From: HKCCE3408 sp038530555
GTDB taxonomy: Bacteria; Pseudomonadota; Alphaproteobacteria; Rhodobacterales; Rhodobacteraceae
Length of the DNA: 64,000 bases
Direction of reading: 5' to 3'
NCBI GenBank assembly: GCA_038530555.1
Contig: JBCBCN010000008.1
Span: 1-64,000 of the forward strand
The notes beneath the pieces are model-generated. The model worked only from the letters and a program-made list of their open reading frames with translations, made no database searches and was not told where the DNA came from. Below, one piece after another: positions 46,732-56,715 of the stretch. Position numbers and translations under genes: made by a program. Positions within the stretch are counted from its first letter, which is position 1. The number at the start of each line of letters is the position of its first letter.

Positions 46732-47784
46732 TCAGGCGCCGCGCCACGCTGTCAAAAGCGCCGCGATATCCTCGGACCGGCAGGACCAATCGCACACGAT
46801 CCGGGCCAAAAGCGGCGTCTCGCCGGGCAGCCCTTCGTCCAGATCGCCACGCACACTATAGGCCGCACCGGCGGCGAAGGCGCTTGCATGCATGGCGCGC
46901 GGCAGTCGAAAAAAGACCATGTTTCCAGCGGGTTCCACTTCGATCTCGGCCTCAGTTAGGGCGCGCAGGCCCTCCAGAAGTTCGGCCAATCGGGCATTGG
47001 CCCGCTGGGCCAGCTTCAGCCACAACCCGTCTTTGAGATAGGCGGCCATCTGCGCGCCCAAAAAGCGGTGCTTCGACCACAAATGCCCGGCCCGCTTGCG
47101 CCGATGGGAGATCTCCGAGCCTCGAGCCGGGTCGAAAAACACCACCGCCTCGACCGCGAGGCAGCCGTTCTTGGTGCCCCCCAGGCTGAGCGCGTCGATC
47201 CCGGCCAGGCGGGTCATCTCCGCCGGGCTGACCCCGGCGGCGGCAATCGCATTGGCCAGGCGCGCCCCGTCGAGATGGGTGCGCATGCCGTGGCGCCGCG
47301 CGCTCGCGCTGAGCGCCGACAACTCCTCGGGCGTATATGCCGAGCCCCATTCGGTAAGCTGCGTTAGGCTGAGAGGGCCGCGTTGCACGGAATGCACATC
47401 GCCTTGGGGCACTTCCGCGATCGCCGCCTCCAGAGCCGCCGGGGTGATTTTGCCCGCATCCCCAGGCACGCGGCGCAGCTTGGCCCCGCCGGTGAAAAAT
47501 TCCGGCGCTCCGGCCTCGTCCATCTCGATATGGGCGGTCTCATGGGTGAAGATCGCCTCCCAGGGCCGCGTCATGGCAGCAAGGGCCAGGGCATTGGCCG
47601 CCGAGCCGCTGGAGACCAAATGCACGCTCGCCTCCGGCGCCTCGAAGACCTCGCGGATCAACGCCTCGGCCCGTTCGGTCCACGGATCGGCGCCGTAGGG
47701 CGCGCTTCGCGCGGCGTTCGCCTCGGACATCGCGGCCATGATCTCGGGCGCGGCGGGGCCCACATTGTCGGAGGCGAAATTCAC
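46732..47784 (-). CDS. ltaE: Low-specificity L-threonine aldolase
   Basis: A 350-residue PLP enzyme that splits L-threonine (and allo-threonine) to glycine and acetaldehyde. NFASDNVGPAAPEI opens the chain; the PLP Lys is in DALSLGGTKNGCLAVEA, and RTHLDGARLANA binds the cofactor. The start is GTG and overlaps the stop of the YcgN-like gene by four bases (GTGA), so the two are coupled. Confidence 0.93.
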   Translation of the reverse strand: MNFASDNVGPAAPEIMAAMSEANAARSAPYGADPWTERAEALIREVFEAPEASVHLVSSGSAANALALAAMTRPWEAIFTHETAHIEMDEAGAPEFFTGGAKLRRVPGDAGKITPAALEAAIAEVPQGDVHSVQRGPLSLTQLTEWGSAYTPEELSALSASARRHGMRTHLDGARLANAIAAAGVSPAEMTRLAGIDALSLGGTKNGCLAVEAVVFFDPARGSEISHRRKRAGHLWSKHRFLGAQMAAYLKDGLWLKLAQRANARLAELLEGLRALTEAEIEVEPAGNMVFFRLPRAMHASAFAAGAAYSVRGDLDEGLPGETPLLARIVCDWSCRSEDIAALLTAWRGA

Positions 47785-48227
47785 GTCCCCGGCTCCTCAA
47801 TCACGTAATCCTCCCAATCGTCCTCAGGCACCGTCAGCTCGGAGACAGTGATGCCCAGGGCCGAGATCCCGGCCCGGTGCACGCTGTCGCGCTCCCCGGA
47901 GATGAGGGGATGCCACCAGTGGAGCGGGCGCCCCTCATGGAGCAAGCGATAGGCGCAGGTCTCTGGCATGAAATAGGCGACATCCGCCATGCTTTGCGGG
48001 CTGAGCTTGATGCATTCGGGCACGTGGTCGCGGCGGGTGGAATAGCTGGCGCATTGGCACGACGCATCGTCAAACAGCCTGCAGGCCACGCGGGTCAGGG
48101 CGACCTCGGCGGTGTCCTCATCCTCGAGCTTGTTCAAACAGCACTTGCCGCAGCCGTCGCACAGCGCCTCCCATTCCTCGCGGGTCATCTGGTCCATCGG
48201 GACGTGGCGCCAGAATTCATCGCGCAT
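47781..48227 (-). CDS. YcgN-type cysteine-cluster protein
   Basis: A 148-residue protein of the YcgN/YkgJ zinc- or iron-chelating Cys-cluster family. Cysteines are grouped as CDGCGKCC (about 23-30) and CRLF, CQC, then PEC, with a later MPETCAYRLL. The family is widespread in proteobacteria but not functionally assigned. It is upstream of ltaE and coupled to it; ribF lies 21 bp upstream on the same strand. Confidence 0.88.
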   Translation of the reverse strand: MRDEFWRHVPMDQMTREEWEALCDGCGKCCLNKLEDEDTAEVALTRVACRLFDDASCQCASYSTRRDHVPECIKLSPQSMADVAYFMPETCAYRLLHEGRPLHWWHPLISGERDSVHRAGISALGITVSELTVPEDDWEDYVIEEPGT

Positions 48228-48248
48228 TGGAGGTATTCGTAACGGGCT

Positions 48249-49175
48249 TCATAGCGCGGCCAGGATGTCGCGGGAGGCCGCGCTGTCGCGGTCCATCTGT
48301 TCGATGAGGCCGGGAAGGTTTTCGAATGTGGCCTCGGGCCGCAAAAACTCGACGAGGCCGATCGACAGGTCTGCGCCGTATAGGTCTCCTTTAAAATCAA
48401 AAAGATACGTCTCGATATTCGGCACCTGGCCGTTGAACATCGGCCGCACGCCGATTGAGGAGACGCCGTGATAGCTGCCCGTATGGGGCCCGCTCAGAAC
48501 ATCGACGAGAACGGCATAGACCCCCATCTTGGGCACATGCAGCGCGTCGAGCGCCATGTTCGCGGTGGGATAGCCCAGATCGCGGCCCCGCTTGTCGCCG
48601 TGCAGGACCGGGCCTTCGATCCTGTGCCAATGGCCAAGCATGTCGGCCGCATCGCGCGGGCGGCCATCGCTGAGCGCCTGGCGAATGGCGGTGGAGCTGA
48701 CCGCGCCGAGATCGCCCTGAAGCAGGGGCGCGATGCTCACCTCAAAGCCCAGATCCGCGCCCGCGGATTTCAGCGTTTGCGCCGTGCCGCCGCGACCTTT
48801 GCCATAGCGAAAATCCTCGCCCACCACGACATGGGCCAGGCCGAGCCCGGTTGCCAGGATATCACGCGCGAAGTCCTCGGCCGGGAGCTCATAAAGGCCC
48901 GGCACGAAAGGCAATTCAAACAGAATGTCGACGCCGAGTTTCTCCAGGCGATTGGCGCGGGCCTCAGTATTCATCAGGCGAAAGGCCTGGGCGCCGGGGC
49001 GAAAGACTTCGCGCGGATGCGGCTCGAACGTGACGATCCCAAGCGGCATATCGGGCCGCCGCGCCATGTCGATGACATGGGCGTGGCCGCGATGGACACC
49101 GTCGAAATTCCCGATAGCGGCGGAGGCGCCGCGCAGGGCGGTGTCGTGAGTGGCGATGGTGCGCACGATCTGCAT
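48249..49175 (-). CDS. ribF: Bifunctional riboflavin kinase / FAD synthetase
   Basis: A 308-residue two-domain enzyme producing FMN and FAD. The N-terminal nucleotidyltransferase domain has IGNFDGVHRGHAHVI and VVGEDFRYGKGRGG; the C-terminal kinase domain has GDKRGRDLGYPTANM and GVSSIGVRPMF. Length is standard. It forms a leftward run with the ycgN-like and ltaE genes. Confidence 0.95.
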   Translation of the reverse strand: MQIVRTIATHDTALRGASAAIGNFDGVHRGHAHVIDMARRPDMPLGIVTFEPHPREVFRPGAQAFRLMNTEARANRLEKLGVDILFELPFVPGLYELPAEDFARDILATGLGLAHVVVGEDFRYGKGRGGTAQTLKSAGADLGFEVSIAPLLQGDLGAVSSTAIRQALSDGRPRDAADMLGHWHRIEGPVLHGDKRGRDLGYPTANMALDALHVPKMGVYAVLVDVLSGPHTGSYHGVSSIGVRPMFNGQVPNIETYLFDFKGDLYGADLSIGLVEFLRPEATFENLPGLIEQMDRDSAASRDILAAL

Positions 49176-49255
49176 GGGCAGGACTTAGCGGGCGGCGGCC
49201 TCCTGTTCCAGGGCCGAGCCGCGCCGGGCGCCGAATTCGTTGCGATTTGCGCGCG

Positions 49256-49699
49256 TCAGTCGAACTTGCCGGAGGGCGCGAGGACCTTGGCCTCACCGGC
49301 CAGAACCGGCTTGCCGTCGATGGTGCAGGTGGTTTTCAGCCGCACACGGCGCTTGGCATAGTCGATCTCAAGCACTTCGACCTCTGCCTTAACCATGTCG
49401 CCGGGGCGCACCGGCGCCAAAAAGCGCAGGTCTTGGCCCAGATAGACGGTGCCGTGGCCGGGAAGCTGCTCGCCGATGACGGCCGAGATCAGGCCCGCGG
49501 TCAGCATGCCATGCGCGATGCGGCCGCCAAAGATCGTGTCCTGGGCATAGGCATCATCGAGATGCACCGGGTTATGGTCGGTCGAGACCTCCGCGAACAG
49601 CTCGATATCGCGGTCCGTGATCAGTTTTTGCAGAGAGCGACGCATGCCGATCTCAAGGTCTTCGATCACAATCGTGCCGGTCGGCATATTATCCAGCAT
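49256..49699 (-). CDS. MaoC-family (R)-specific hydratase
   Basis: A 147-residue hotdog-fold hydratase. The catalytic Asp/His motif is DHNPVHLDDAYAQDTIFG followed by RIAHGMLTAGL, as in (R)-enoyl-CoA hydratases of the PhaJ/MaoC type. Such enzymes supply 3-hydroxyacyl-CoA for polyhydroxyalkanoate or act in beta-oxidation. A second ATG four codons in is also possible. It is alone between ribF and the HAD gene. Confidence 0.87.
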   Translation of the reverse strand: MLDNMPTGTIVIEDLEIGMRRSLQKLITDRDIELFAEVSTDHNPVHLDDAYAQDTIFGGRIAHGMLTAGLISAVIGEQLPGHGTVYLGQDLRFLAPVRPGDMVKAEVEVLEIDYAKRRVRLKTTCTIDGKPVLAGEAKVLAPSGKFD

Positions 49700-49830
49700 G
49701 GCGCACCCGATAAGCGACTAAATCCGCATCGGAGATAGCAGTCGCGGCGCGGTCTGGCAATCCATCACGAAATAAAAATCTGCTCGCGAGATCAAATTTG
49801 TAATTTTGTTATCAAGCGGATCTTCGGTGC

Positions 49831-50706
49831 CTAGCGCAGCATCCCGATCGCATAGGTCGGGTGCACGTCACCCGTAGCGAGAAAGGCGTCCAGCTTGGCT
49901 GCGTCGGGATGCGTTTGCGTCGCCGTCTCCTGGCGGGCGAGGCCGCCGGTGACAAACAGCGTGTCGATGCCCTCGCCCGCGCCCCCGGCGATGTCGGTGC
50001 CCATGCCGTCACCGATGGCGAGGATCCGGTCATCGGGCACGTCGCGGCCGAACTGCATCAGGCGCTGGCGCGCGAGGTCGTAGATCGGGGGATGCGGTTT
50101 GCCAAAATAAAGGCTTTCGCCGCCCATCTCTGTGTAAAGCTCGGCCACCTTGCCCGCGCACCATTCCCGGCGCGCGCCGCGATCGACCACGAGATCGGGA
50201 TTGGCGCAGAGCAGTTTGAGACCGCGCGTTTTGGCGTGCAAAAGCTGTGGGCGCAGCGTGTCGGGATCCGCGGTGGGGTCGAATGGGCCGGTGCAGACGA
50301 TCCCCTCGGCATCTTCGAGAGCCACGCGTTCGATCGGGGCGGCGTCGGCTACCAGGCTCATCGGATCGAAGAAATGCAGGTCGCGCGGCGCTTCGCCGAT
50401 GAAGTAGATGCGCTGGCCCACAGCGCCTTGGAACATCGCGGCCCGGGCGCTGTCGCCGGATGTGGCGATCACGTCCCAGGCCGTGTCCGGCACGTCGAGC
50501 TGAGCCAAATGTTCGGCCACGACGGCGCGGGCGCGCGGCGCGTTGGTCAGCAGAAGGACCGTTCCGCCCTGGGCGCGATAGGTCTGAAGGGCGGCGATGG
50601 CCTCGGGGAAGGCGGTGACGCCGTCATGCACGCAGCCCCAGAGATCACAGAGCACGGCATCATAGCGCGCGCTGATCTCAGCCAGGTCCGATATGATCTC
50701 TACCAT
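49831..50706 (-). CDS. HAD-superfamily hydrolase, TIGR01459 type
   Basis: A 291-residue HAD phosphatase. The nucleophile motif is DAVLCDLWGCVHDG, the cap-region Lys lies in YFGKPHPPIYD, and the acidic metal motif is ILAIGDGMGTDI. It matches the sugar-phosphatase-like subclass often called TIGR01459 in alphaproteobacteria. Substrate is unknown. The start MVEIISDLAEI is chosen over a longer frame. It is 28 bp from the pyrophosphatase gene on the same strand. Confidence 0.88.
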   Translation of the reverse strand: MVEIISDLAEISARYDAVLCDLWGCVHDGVTAFPEAIAALQTYRAQGGTVLLLTNAPRARAVVAEHLAQLDVPDTAWDVIATSGDSARAAMFQGAVGQRIYFIGEAPRDLHFFDPMSLVADAAPIERVALEDAEGIVCTGPFDPTADPDTLRPQLLHAKTRGLKLLCANPDLVVDRGARREWCAGKVAELYTEMGGESLYFGKPHPPIYDLARQRLMQFGRDVPDDRILAIGDGMGTDIAGGAGEGIDTLFVTGGLARQETATQTHPDAAKLDAFLATGDVHPTYAIGMLR

Positions 50707-50734
50707 CGCCTCCCCCGTTGTTTGGTCTTGGTCC

Positions 50735-51652
50735 TTAGACCGCCAGGTTCGGGATGATCTGCTTTTTGCGGCTGACGACGCCGGGAAGTAGGACCTCGTC
50801 GGCTTCGCCCACAAGCGTGGCAAAGCTCTTTTCCGCGACGCCTTTGACCAGGGCGTTTGGTACCAGGAGGGTGGAGCTCTCGTTGAGGATATCGACGACG
50901 AAAAACAGCACCTGATCGACGCCGTCCTCCTGGGCGACCGCGGCCATGCTGTCCATCAGGCTCGCTTTTCGGGCCAGGACGGTTTCGGGGGAGGTGGTCT
51001 CGAGCACCGATACGCGGAATTTGGTGCCGCCAACTTCGTAGGCTTTGCTGTCCATGCGCAACAGCTCGGCATCGGAGAACTCCGAGACGTCGGATTTCGC
51101 GGCGAACATCTCAGCGGCGTAATCTGGGATTGAAATGCCAAGATCGCTGGCCAGGCTTTCGGCGAGGTCGCGGTCGATCTGTGTGGTCGTGGGCGATCGA
51201 AACTCGAGCGTGTCCGACAGGATACAGCTGAGCATGGTGCCCTTGATCCAGTCGGGCCGTGGCGCATCGCCGATCAGATCGTGCAGGATGGTGGCCGCGC
51301 AGGCCAGCGGTCGGATCGTGATATCGATGGGCCCGGAGGTCTCGAGGCCACCGACCAGTTTGTGATGGTCGATGATCGCGCGGATATCGGCGGAGGCAAT
51401 GCTGGGCGGCAATTCTGCTGGGTTGTTCGTGTCCACGATCACGACCTTTTGGCCGTTTTCCACATCGTCGATAATGCGAGGTTTGGGCAGGTCCCAGTGC
51501 TTGAGGACGAAGGCGGCTTCGGTGTTCGGCTCCCCGAGCAGAACGGCTTCGGCCTGCTCACCGGCGATCTCGTTGAGATACCAAGCCCAGATGATCGCGG
51601 AGCCTGTGGTGTCCGTGTCGGGCGAGAGATGCCCGAATACCAACGTCGTCAT
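50735..51652 (-). CDS. ppaC: Manganese-dependent (family II) inorganic pyrophosphatase
   Basis: A 305-residue DHH-family pyrophosphatase that removes pyrophosphate from biosynthesis. The N-terminal GHLSPDTDTTGSA, the DHH motif in AIIDHHKLVGG and the C-terminal SRKKQIIPNL phosphate-binding stretch are complete, and no regulatory CBS domain is present. Family II is less common in proteobacteria than family I. The start MTTLVFGHLSPD matches the family N-terminus. It is co-directional with the HAD gene. Confidence 0.93.
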   Translation of the reverse strand: MTTLVFGHLSPDTDTTGSAIIWAWYLNEIAGEQAEAVLLGEPNTEAAFVLKHWDLPKPRIIDDVENGQKVVIVDTNNPAELPPSIASADIRAIIDHHKLVGGLETSGPIDITIRPLACAATILHDLIGDAPRPDWIKGTMLSCILSDTLEFRSPTTTQIDRDLAESLASDLGISIPDYAAEMFAAKSDVSEFSDAELLRMDSKAYEVGGTKFRVSVLETTSPETVLARKASLMDSMAAVAQEDGVDQVLFFVVDILNESSTLLVPNALVKGVAEKSFATLVGEADEVLLPGVVSRKKQIIPNLAV

Positions 51653-51835
51653 TGCACTTCCTTTGTGAAACCTCGCGCGGGCAAACCGCGCGCTCGCGCT
51701 GCTCTTAACGGGAGCGATGCGCCCTGTCACCCGCTTCTACCTGTCACCGGCTTCTATTTGCGCGGTGCGGCCGGGTGCCTTTCACTTGGGGTGCTGCAGA
51801 TGGCCCCCGACGCAACGCAAGCACGGGTTCGCGTG

Positions 51836-53794
51836 TCAGAAGTCCTTCCAGATCGTGTTGCTCGCAGCCGTTGCCGCCCGGAAATAGGGCGCAGGGGTTT
51901 CATCCGGCACGCTTGCCCGGGCGTCGACATTGTCCGCGGAAGTGTCGGGATCGGAACTGGTGGGCGGTTTGGGCTCAGCTTGGCTTGGCGTGTCATCCGC
52001 GCACGCATGGTCTGCAGCGTGGTCTTGGGACGGCAATTGAAATTTCTCGACATGCAAGGCCAAGGCATCGCCGCGCTGGCGCAGATAGGAGCTTGCATCG
52101 GAGGTTTGTTGGGCAACAGCTGAATTGCTTTGCGTTACCTGGTCAAGCTCACGCACGCCCGCGGCCAGTTCCTGAATGCCGATCGATTGGTTTTGGGCCG
52201 CGCTGGCGATCTCGTCGATATACTCGGAGATGGACGCAATCCGCTCAATGATCTGCTTAAGAGCGTCGCCGGCATTGCCGACCAGCACACTGCCATTCGC
52301 AACTTGCTGACCGCTATTGGTGATCAGAGTTTGGATCTGTTGTGCGCTGTCGGAGGCGCGCTGAGACAATTGGCGCACTTCGGTTGCCACGACTGCGAAT
52401 CCGCGGCCGGCATCGCCCGCGCGAGCGGCTTCGACCCCGGCATTGAGCGCCAAAAGATTGGTTTGAAATGCGATGTCCTCGATCACAGCGATAATCGTGC
52501 GAATCTCATCCGAGGACTTTTCGATCTCGTTCATCGCATAGACGGCATCGGCGACCACAACGCCCGCCTTTTCGGTGGCTTCGAGGTTTTTGTCGACGGC
52601 GGCCTTCACATCGGCGGCCCGGCTCGCAGCCGATTGCACCGAGCTTGTCAATTCCGTGAGCGCCGCGGTTGATTCCTCCAAAGTGGCGGCCTGGCTTGCG
52701 CTGCGCCGCGACAAGTCATCGGCGGTCTGATCGAGGGCGCGGGCGCTTTTGGTCAGATCCGCCGTCTCGCCACCGATCTCGAGGATAGTATCGGCCAAGC
52801 GATCGACGAAATTATTGAACGAGACGCGCATGACCTCAAAGCTCTCGGGGAAAGGGCTGTCGGGGTCGTTTGGGATATGGGCTCTCAGATCGAGCTTGGC
52901 GAGGTCTGTCAGTGCCTGATTGAGGGCGTCGACGACGACCTTCTGCTCCTCGGCGTTTCTGCTGGATCTTTCGCGCAAATCTCGGGCTTCGATCATCGAG
53001 GCCTGTAACCTGTGCAGCCCGCGGCTGATTTCGCCTACTTCGTCGCCACGCTCGTTTCCGGGGATATCGTCCTCTAGCTGGCCTTCGGAAAGGCGTTGGA
53101 TCGCGGTCGTCGCTTTTCGTATCGGACGGAGGACCGAACCAGTGACGAGCAAGGTTACCGCCGCCGCCGCCAGCAGGGCCACAAAAGCGGCAATGATTTT
53201 TTTCTGCATCGAGCCGGCCATATCGGCTTGCAGCTCAGAGAGCGCAAATGCCGAAGCGAATGCGCCTATAACTTGGCCTGAGGCGTCTACGACCGGCTGA
53301 TAGTAAACGAAGTGCTCTTGCCCGAGAATGTCCGCAACGCCCTGAAAGTGTTCACCCGCGCGGATAGCATCGAGCACTTCGCCCTCCGCCAGAGCGGTAC
53401 CGATTGCCCTGACCGCACTATTTTCCTGCGTGATGGTTGTCGCGATCCGGATATAGTCGCCGGCCCCGTCTCGGCGAAACACTGTGAGATCTGTCTCAGA
53501 AATCTCTCCTGCTTCGTCAGCCGGGTTGAAATCTAGCGATGTGGGCATGTTCGGCCAAAAAATGCGCTCAACGATCGCGGGGGTTCCGGTTAGCGTGATG
53601 TTGCTACCCGCTGCAGTGTAGGTTGCGGCCAGACTGCGAATGCCGACCTCGGTCGTGTTTTCAATGCCTGTGAGGCCGATGTCGGTCGCGCTATGGTGGG
53701 CGATTAATGTGAAACCGCCGATCGTCAGTGTAAAACACGCCAGGATTGGGACCAGCAATTGCGTGCGAATCGAAAAACTGTTCAAAAATTTCAT
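51836..53794 (-). CDS. Methyl-accepting chemotaxis protein
   Basis: A 652-residue chemoreceptor. The first membrane helix (about 8-30) precedes a periplasmic sensor domain of single-Cache type, a second helix near 210-235 and a HAMP region (LRPIRKATTAIQRLSEGQL). The signalling hairpin is nearly invariant (LLALNAGVEAARAGDAGRG). The last five residues, IWKDF, fit the xWxxF tether bound by CheR or CheB. ATG with GAGGG six bases before it sets the start; longer frames upstream are unlikely. No che or flagellar gene is adjacent, so it is an orphan receptor. Confidence 0.9.
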   Translation of the reverse strand: MKFLNSFSIRTQLLVPILACFTLTIGGFTLIAHHSATDIGLTGIENTTEVGIRSLAATYTAAGSNITLTGTPAIVERIFWPNMPTSLDFNPADEAGEISETDLTVFRRDGAGDYIRIATTITQENSAVRAIGTALAEGEVLDAIRAGEHFQGVADILGQEHFVYYQPVVDASGQVIGAFASAFALSELQADMAGSMQKKIIAAFVALLAAAAVTLLVTGSVLRPIRKATTAIQRLSEGQLEDDIPGNERGDEVGEISRGLHRLQASMIEARDLRERSSRNAEEQKVVVDALNQALTDLAKLDLRAHIPNDPDSPFPESFEVMRVSFNNFVDRLADTILEIGGETADLTKSARALDQTADDLSRRSASQAATLEESTAALTELTSSVQSAASRAADVKAAVDKNLEATEKAGVVVADAVYAMNEIEKSSDEIRTIIAVIEDIAFQTNLLALNAGVEAARAGDAGRGFAVVATEVRQLSQRASDSAQQIQTLITNSGQQVANGSVLVGNAGDALKQIIERIASISEYIDEIASAAQNQSIGIQELAAGVRELDQVTQSNSAVAQQTSDASSYLRQRGDALALHVEKFQLPSQDHAADHACADDTPSQAEPKPPTSSDPDTSADNVDARASVPDETPAPYFRAATAASNTIWKDF

Positions 53795-53989
53795 AATCGC
53801 CCTCATTTGCCAGCGGTAACGCCGTCGATAGAGCGCATCTTCAAACAACCGATTAATCGCACCGTCGCCCGAATTTGTATTTCGATAAACTTGTAGTGTT
53901 TTTTGCCGCCAAGTTACGCGTTCGCTCGCACGTGCGGGGTCCACCTGGAGGGGTCGCCTTTGCGAGGTGAAATTGCCCCTTTGGCACGG

Positions 53990-54018
53990 TTGACAGCCCG
54001 CGAGCACCTCACTACATC
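53990..54018 (+). promoter_or_regulatory. Sigma70-type promoter of groESL
   Basis: TTGACA (53990-53995), 17 bp, then TACATC (54013-54018) is a good sigma70 match. The expected start of transcription lies at the left edge of the CIRCE element. Confidence 0.7.
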
Positions 54019-54025
54019 GCCGCCA

Positions 54026-54052
54026 TTGGCACTCGGCCCGCCTGAGTGCTAA
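54026..54052 (+). promoter_or_regulatory. CIRCE operator for HrcA
   Basis: TTGGCACTC, nine bases, GAGTGCTAA is the CIRCE inverted repeat with one mismatch to the consensus TTAGCACTC-N9-GAGTGCTAA. It lies at the presumed start of transcription, where HrcA represses groESL in the absence of heat stress. Confidence 0.93.
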
Positions 54053-54088
54053 CCGGGAGAAATCACGAACCTAAGGAGTGTTCGAAAC

Positions 54089-54376
54089 ATGGCATTCAAA
54101 CCCCTGCATGACCGCGTGCTCGTGCGTCGCGTTGAATCCGACGAGAAGACCACGGGCGGTCTCATCATCCCCGACAGCGCCAAGGAAAAGCCCTCGGAGG
54201 GCGAGGTTGTCGCCACCGGTGAGGGCGCGCGCAAGGACAGCGGTGAGCTGATCGCGATGGCCGTTTCGGCCGGCGACCGGATCTTGTTCGGCAAGTGGTC
54301 GGGCACCGAGGTCACCGTCGAAGGTGAAGAGCTTCTGATCATGAAAGAGAGCGACATCCTCGGCATCATCGCCTGA
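54089..54376 (+). CDS. groES: Co-chaperonin GroES
   Basis: A 95-residue lid of the GroEL chamber. MAFKPLHDRVLVRRVES is the family N-terminus, KTTGGLIIPDSAKEKP the mobile loop. The ATG has CTAAGGAG upstream. It is first in the groESL operon, 46 bp before groEL. Confidence 0.97.
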   Translation: MAFKPLHDRVLVRRVESDEKTTGGLIIPDSAKEKPSEGEVVATGEGARKDSGELIAMAVSAGDRILFGKWSGTEVTVEGEELLIMKESDILGIIA

Positions 54377-54422
54377 GCCACGCCTCTTTTCCGAAAACAC
54401 CTAAGTCAAGGAGCCCACACAG

Positions 54423-56066
<1,644 letters not shown>

Positions 56067-56072
56067 CCAACT

Positions 56073-56091
56073 GTTTTCGCTGTGCGAAAAC
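56073..56091 (+). other. Small hairpin after groEL
   Basis: GTTTTCG (56073-56079) and CGAAAAC (56085-56091) form a 7-bp stem with a 5-base loop, 7 bp after the groEL stop and before the true terminator. It may protect the mRNA 3' end. Confidence 0.5.
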
Positions 56092-56116
56092 GGGGTTACG
56101 CCCGAGAGAAATGACA

Positions 56117-56146
56117 AAGGGGCGCCAGCTAAGGCGCCCCTTTTTT
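56117..56146 (+). terminator. Rho-independent terminator of groESL
   Basis: AAGGGGCGCC (56117-56126), loop AGCTAA, GGCGCCCCTT (56133-56142), then a T-run. A perfect 10-bp stem with T tail. Confidence 0.93.
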
Positions 56147-56168
56147 CGTATTCGTTGATCGAGTTGAT

Positions 56169-56702
56169 CTATGAAAGCGGTCCGCCGACAGTGACGCTTG
56201 CTGAAATTTCCTCACCATCAACTGCGTAAATCGAATGGTCATTCGCGTTCAGCGTAACCGTGATGACATGCTCGCCCGGGCCCAGATCGCTCAGGTGATA
56301 GGCCGGGCCATAGAGGCGGGCGATCTTTTCGCCGTTGACATAGATATGCCCGTGACCATGGCCAGGGACATGGGCGCCATTGACCGCCTCGGGTGCGAAG
56401 CGGAAATTCGCGGTCTCCAGCAGGATGTTCCATCCCAGAATATCATCGCGTCTGGCCGTCAATCGCACTTCGGGCGCGGCGCCTGCCGGGACGTTTAAAA
56501 GCCCGTGACCGCCGGTATGATCGTGCGTCAGGTGGTCTGAATGATCGACACCCATGCCGATATGCGAAGATGCCTCACGCTCGGGCACGATATAGGGCCC
56601 GATCAACATGCCTAGGATGAGCATGACGGCGCCGAAATAGACGGCATAGGCCGTTTTCACAGGCGGTAGAGGTCGTTGCAGAGTTTTGACGAGCGTGGAC
56701 AT
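56169..56702 (-). CDS. His-rich exported or membrane-anchored protein
   Basis: A 177-residue protein with one hydrophobic helix (about 17-37) and a periplasmic part. His residues are clustered at 54-66 (HSDHLTHDHTGGH) and at 111-119 (HVPGHGHGH), the second in a beta-rich domain with IYVNGEKIARLYG. The arrangement suggests binding of copper, zinc or another metal, but I recognise no characterised family. It lies 13 bp after the DoxX-like gene in the same leftward unit, so the pair probably works together. Confidence 0.68.
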   Translation of the reverse strand: MSTLVKTLQRPLPPVKTAYAVYFGAVMLILGMLIGPYIVPEREASSHIGMGVDHSDHLTHDHTGGHGLLNVPAGAAPEVRLTARRDDILGWNILLETANFRFAPEAVNGAHVPGHGHGHIYVNGEKIARLYGPAYHLSDLGPGEHVITVTLNANDHSIYAVDGEEISASVTVGGPLS

Positions 56703-56715
56703 TGTGACCTCGATC

